The notes beneath the pieces were generated by a model. The model did no database searches, was not told the origin of the DNA, and was given only the letters and a program-made list of their open reading frames with translations. 32,403 nucleotides of DNA, taken from positions 1-32,403 of IMG/VR virus record IMGVR_UViG_3300030101_000543; one strand, written 5' to 3'. Source of the DNA: a virus. Below, piece by piece: positions 29,884 through 32,403 of the stretch. How positions within the stretch are numbered: position 1 is the first letter of the stretch; each line of letters opens with the position of its first letter. A program made the translations under genes and the position numbers.

Positions 29884-31758
29884 ATGGCAGACGCATTCAA
29901 AGACAGTTTCAAACAATTTGCAAATAAAAAACAGCAAATACTTTCAAGATTAGCTGATACTCACGAAGAAAGAATAATAAATACATTAAAGAATTTAGAA
30001 GATGAGATAATTGCTGATCTTACTAGATTGACTGATGGTGGTGTCAAACTCAATACTAGACTTGCAATAGAATTAAGACCAAACCTTAAAACATTAATAG
30101 AGCAAAACTTTTTAAAAGAAGCAGATGGTATTGTTTCTGAATATGATGAAATAGTAAAAGAATATCAAAGATTTATTAAGCCTTTACCAATACCAGAAAC
30201 ATTCAAAACACTTACAAAACCAGATCTAAGAGTCATCAATGAACTAAAGATACTTTCATTCTCTGGGTTCGAAGATGTAGGTAATAGATTTTTAGATACA
30301 ATAGCAAACGAAGTGTATCAATCTTCTGTGACAGGCAGACCATTCAACGAAATGGTTAAGAACATCAGAGGGCAGATTAGTGGTGTATACCAAAGATCAA
30401 ACGAGAACGCAGTTAATAGACTTGTAGATTATATAGATAAAAATAGATATTCAGAGAATGCACAGATTATTGCAAAAGTAAAAAATGCAAGAGAGATACT
30501 TCACACTAAATATGCTTCAGATATCCTAGGCAACAATATGAGAAGATATGCAGGGCAAATAGCACAAGATAGTTTGATGCAGTTTGATGGTCAGTTTACT
30601 TTATACAAAGGTAAAGAAGCAGGTATTACCAAGTATCAATATGTTGGAACAAATATTACTACAACCAGAGATTTTTGTAGAAGATATTTAGATAGAGTTT
30701 TCACAGAAGAAGAAGCTAGAGAGATATGGCAAGGATCATGGAGAGGTAAGTCTGGCACAGATCCATTTATCAATAGAGGTGGCTATAGATGTAGGCACAG
30801 TTTTATTCTGTATGATGATGATTGGTTTACAGAAGAAACAAATGAAAATATTGAAGAACAAACAAAGACAAATGATAGACAAAGAAAAGAACAAGCAAAA
30901 AAGAAAACACCAGAAAGAACATTCAATATAAATAACAATAAATTATATTCATCATTTGATAACAATAATGTTAATGAGTTTGGTAACATTATGAATAGTC
31001 TTGAAGGTCAAGAAATATCAAACCAAAAAATATCTAAGTTTATGGAAAAACATGGTATTACAGCATTATTTCTATCAAAACAAGTGACAGGTAAATCTTT
31101 CAGACAAAACGAGTTTAAAAAAGTTAATGAACAGTACAAAAAGAATATTCCAAAAGGTGAGAAAGCTACTTTGTATGCAAGAAATTATGATTTAGATTTA
31201 GAAGAAGCAGATATAAACAGATATCCAAGATCAAGAGTTAGTGGTTATGCTTCACCAATAAATAACGCACCTGTGGCTTGGATCACAGAAACAGACGATT
31301 TTACCAAAATTGATACTAAAATTTTACAAAAAAATACAGAGAAGGTTATAAATAGAACAAAAAATGGTGAAGGTAGATATGTTACAAAAGGAAAATTTGG
31401 AGAGAAAAAAAATGCAGATTGGTCATTTTTTACAGGTGCTACAAGTAGTGAAGAACAAAAAATAAAGACTATGCTACACGAAATTGGTCATCAAGTGCAT
31501 TTTTACGCAACTACTAATAATAATGGCTTATTCACAACTAATACATTTATGGATATTTATAAAAATGCACCAAAAGAACAAAGAAAAAATTTTATTTTAA
31601 CTAATTATCAACAAAAAGATAAATATGAACAACACGCAGAACTATTTACAGCTTATGCAACTAATAGAAAAGCATTAGAGAAATATAATCCAAGCCTTGT
31701 GGAATATATGGATAATTTACTAGACAAGGCAATAAACAGTACAACGAAAGGATATTAA
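29884..31758 (+). CDS. MuF-type minor head protein with C-terminal putative zinc-metallopeptidase domain (allele 2)
   Basis: 624 aa. Residues about 1-150 are helical. The MuF/SPP1 gp7-like domain covers about 150-312 (NITTTRDFCRRYLDRVFTEE, then GGYRCRHSFILY). The linker after residue 313 is identical to the start of the window until residue 340. Residues 341-624 are the variable part, with LHEIGHQVHF (HExxH at 532-536) and the candidate third ligand in QHAELFTAY (Glu586). MuF proteins enter the cell with the DNA in some phages and some carry C-terminal toxins; that this one is injected is inference. There is no separate prohead protease in the window, so capsid maturation is an alternative job, but the exchange of the whole domain between near-identical genomes fits better with an effector. 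Confidence 0.88.
   Translation: MADAFKDSFKQFANKKQQILSRLADTHEERIINTLKNLEDEIIADLTRLTDGGVKLNTRLAIELRPNLKTLIEQNFLKEADGIVSEYDEIVKEYQRFIKPLPIPETFKTLTKPDLRVINELKILSFSGFEDVGNRFLDTIANEVYQSSVTGRPFNEMVKNIRGQISGVYQRSNENAVNRLVDYIDKNRYSENAQIIAKVKNAREILHTKYASDILGNNMRRYAGQIAQDSLMQFDGQFTLYKGKEAGITKYQYVGTNITTTRDFCRRYLDRVFTEEEAREIWQGSWRGKSGTDPFINRGGYRCRHSFILYDDDWFTEETNENIEEQTKTNDRQRKEQAKKKTPERTFNINNNKLYSSFDNNNVNEFGNIMNSLEGQEISNQKISKFMEKHGITALFLSKQVTGKSFRQNEFKKVNEQYKKNIPKGEKATLYARNYDLDLEEADINRYPRSRVSGYASPINNAPVAWITETDDFTKIDTKILQKNTEKVINRTKNGEGRYVTKGKFGEKKNADWSFFTGATSSEEQKIKTMLHEIGHQVHFYATTNNNGLFTTNTFMDIYKNAPKEQRKNFILTNYQQKDKYEQHAELFTAYATNRKALEKYNPSLVEYMDNLLDKAINSTTKGY
30819..30908. repeat. Right copy of redundancy A (matches 1-90)
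   Basis: Identical to 1-84 and then one difference (30903, g instead of c) before the sequences part. This marks the left crossover edge of the variable cassette, inside the codons for the charged linker after the MuF domain. Confidence 0.97.
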
Positions 31759-31938
31759 ATGGCAATAGAATTACCAAAAGAGTTCGATCAAGCAGAATTA
31801 TTACTAAATCAAGATCCACTACCAAATAACATTATAGAACAACTTGATAAACTTAGAGCAAAATTAATAGATAGTGACAAAATTATTTTTGATGATCTAT
31901 ATGATAAAATACCAGAGGAGTTGCAAAATTTAGATTGA
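31759..31938 (+). CDS. Small acidic protein paired with metallopeptidase allele 2
   Basis: The ATG at 31759 follows the minor head stop directly with no gap. The product is a 59-aa acidic protein (MAIELPKEFDQAELLLNQDP at the start, ending KIPEELQNLD) with no signal or membrane part. It occupies the place of the unrelated-looking 68-aa protein at 885-1091, and its stop lies the same 47 bases before the scaffold ATG. I do not recognise it. The two ends (KLPEIWD and KIPEELQNLD) could be remnants of common ancestry. A partner, inhibitor or immunity role for the upstream domain is inferred. Confidence 0.75.
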   Translation: MAIELPKEFDQAELLLNQDPLPNNIIEQLDKLRAKLIDSDKIIFDDLYDKIPEELQNLD

Positions 31939-31971
31939 AAAACACAGTTTTTATATTAAATCTATAAATAT

Positions 31972-32403
31972 TAAGGAGAACTATTATGTCTGACGAGAAC
32001 AAAACGGAAACAGTACAGGAAGAAAAAAAACAAGAAGAAGTAGTAGAACAAGTAGAAGCTAAAGAGCCAAAAGAAGATAGCCAAGCCTTGATTGATAAAA
32101 CAATCAAAGACAGACTTCATAGACAGAAAAGAAGAACACTAGAAGATTTGGGTGTTGCTGACATTGAAGAAGCAAAAGAGATTATTGCTAGATCCAAAGA
32201 AGCTGAAGAAAAAAGAAAACTTGAAGCAGGTAAGTTTGAGGAAGTAAGGCAGTCTTTAGTTGATAATCATAAGAAAGAATTACAAAAATTACAAAATGAA
32301 TTACGAGATGAAAAGATTGATAAACAATTAATTCAATCAGCATCTAGTAATAAAGCAATCAATCCTAATCAAGTAAAAGATTTATTGAAAAATAATGTTA
32401 GAC
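31972..32403. repeat. Right copy of redundancy B (matches 1125-1556)
   Basis: 432 bases matching 1125-1556 with five differences, up to the window end. It carries the ribosome site and start of a second scaffold gene. Confidence 0.97.
31986..32403 (+). CDS. Scaffolding protein, second copy, 3' truncated by the window end
   Basis: 139 codons of the scaffold gene, differing from the copy at 1139 by one amino acid (Lys for Thr14) and three silent changes. It is the same locus from a related genome rather than an extra gene. AAGGAG is conserved at 31973-31978. Confidence 0.92.
   Translation, partial: MSDENKTETVQEEKKQEEVVEQVEAKEPKEDSQALIDKTIKDRLHRQKRRTLEDLGVADIEEAKEIIARSKEAEEKRKLEAGKFEEVRQSLVDNHKKELQKLQNELRDEKIDKQLIQSASSNKAINPNQVKDLLKNNVR

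Noticed and set aside
1-32403. Diversity-generating retroelement as cause of the variable C-terminus
   Set aside because: No reverse transcriptase gene and no template repeat were seen, and the change is whole-domain replacement, not adenine-directed point change.
1-32403. Temperate lifestyle with integrase or repressor
   Set aside because: No integrase, excisionase or repressor-like gene or att core was found; the small HTH protein lies in the replication operon and is not evidence for lysogeny.

Overview
The window is a dsDNA tailed-phage genome with a lambda-like siphovirus tail. It carries a terminase pair, portal, MuF-type minor head protein, scaffold, major capsid protein, tail tube protein, G/GT-type chaperones with a frameshift site, a tape measure protein and a gpJ-like tip protein. 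The sequence is strikingly AT-rich (about one third G+C by eye), genes are tightly packed with TAATG and ATGA overlaps, and every gene lies on the + strand. Several families look like those I know from uncultured marine phages: a DUF7483-like tail protein, a GTA-type three-TM holin, DUF3310, small DUF5824-like and DUF6496-like basic proteins, and DUF1376. A low-GC marine alphaproteobacterial host such as SAR11/Pelagibacter or a relative is the best guess, but this is inference. No integrase, repressor, DNA polymerase or RNA polymerase is visible.

Layout. 2-2715: end of the minor head gene, a small acidic gene, scaffold and major capsid protein, closed by a hairpin terminator. 2752-8387: head-tail joining, tail completion, tail tube, chaperones with an A AAA AAC slippery site, tape measure and distal tail/hub proteins. 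8387-15142: gpJ-like tip protein and a run of adhesin/receptor-binding proteins. 15139-20345: exported and membrane proteins, a metallophosphoesterase, lysozyme, GTA-type holin and tiny Lys-rich proteins. 20566-20908: the only long non-coding stretch, with nested inverted repeats, a terminator-like hairpin and a promoter/leader block. 20909-24502: an early/replication operon (ERF annealing protein, SSB-like protein, HNH nuclease, HTH protein, DUF1376 replication protein). 24502-28178: terminase small subunit, a DNA methyltransferase, terminase large subunit and portal. 28156-29192: five small basic proteins. 29253: a short C5-methyltransferase-like gene behind a second copy of the promoter/leader block. 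29884-31938: the complete minor head gene and its small partner. 31986 to the end: the start of a second scaffold gene.

Main discovery. The window is longer than one genome unit. Bases 1-84 are identical to 30819-30902, and 1125-1556 matches 31972-32403 with only five mismatches. The genome is therefore about 30.8 kb and circular or circularly permuted, and the assembly passes the same locus twice. Between those near-identical flanks the two passes carry different DNA of about 1 kb. Each codes for a different C-terminal zinc-metallopeptidase-like domain (HEYGH in one, HEIGH in the other) joined in frame to the same MuF head protein. Each is followed at once by a different small acidic protein (68 aa or 59 aa). 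This is a naturally captured allelic swap of a capsid-borne effector-like domain with a matched small partner gene, reminiscent of MuF polymorphic toxin-immunity systems but with two putative zincin domains. Other notable items are the duplicated promoter/leader, a 14-residue five-cysteine microprotein, a hairpin touching the start codon of the minor head gene, and several out-of-frame overlapping genes.
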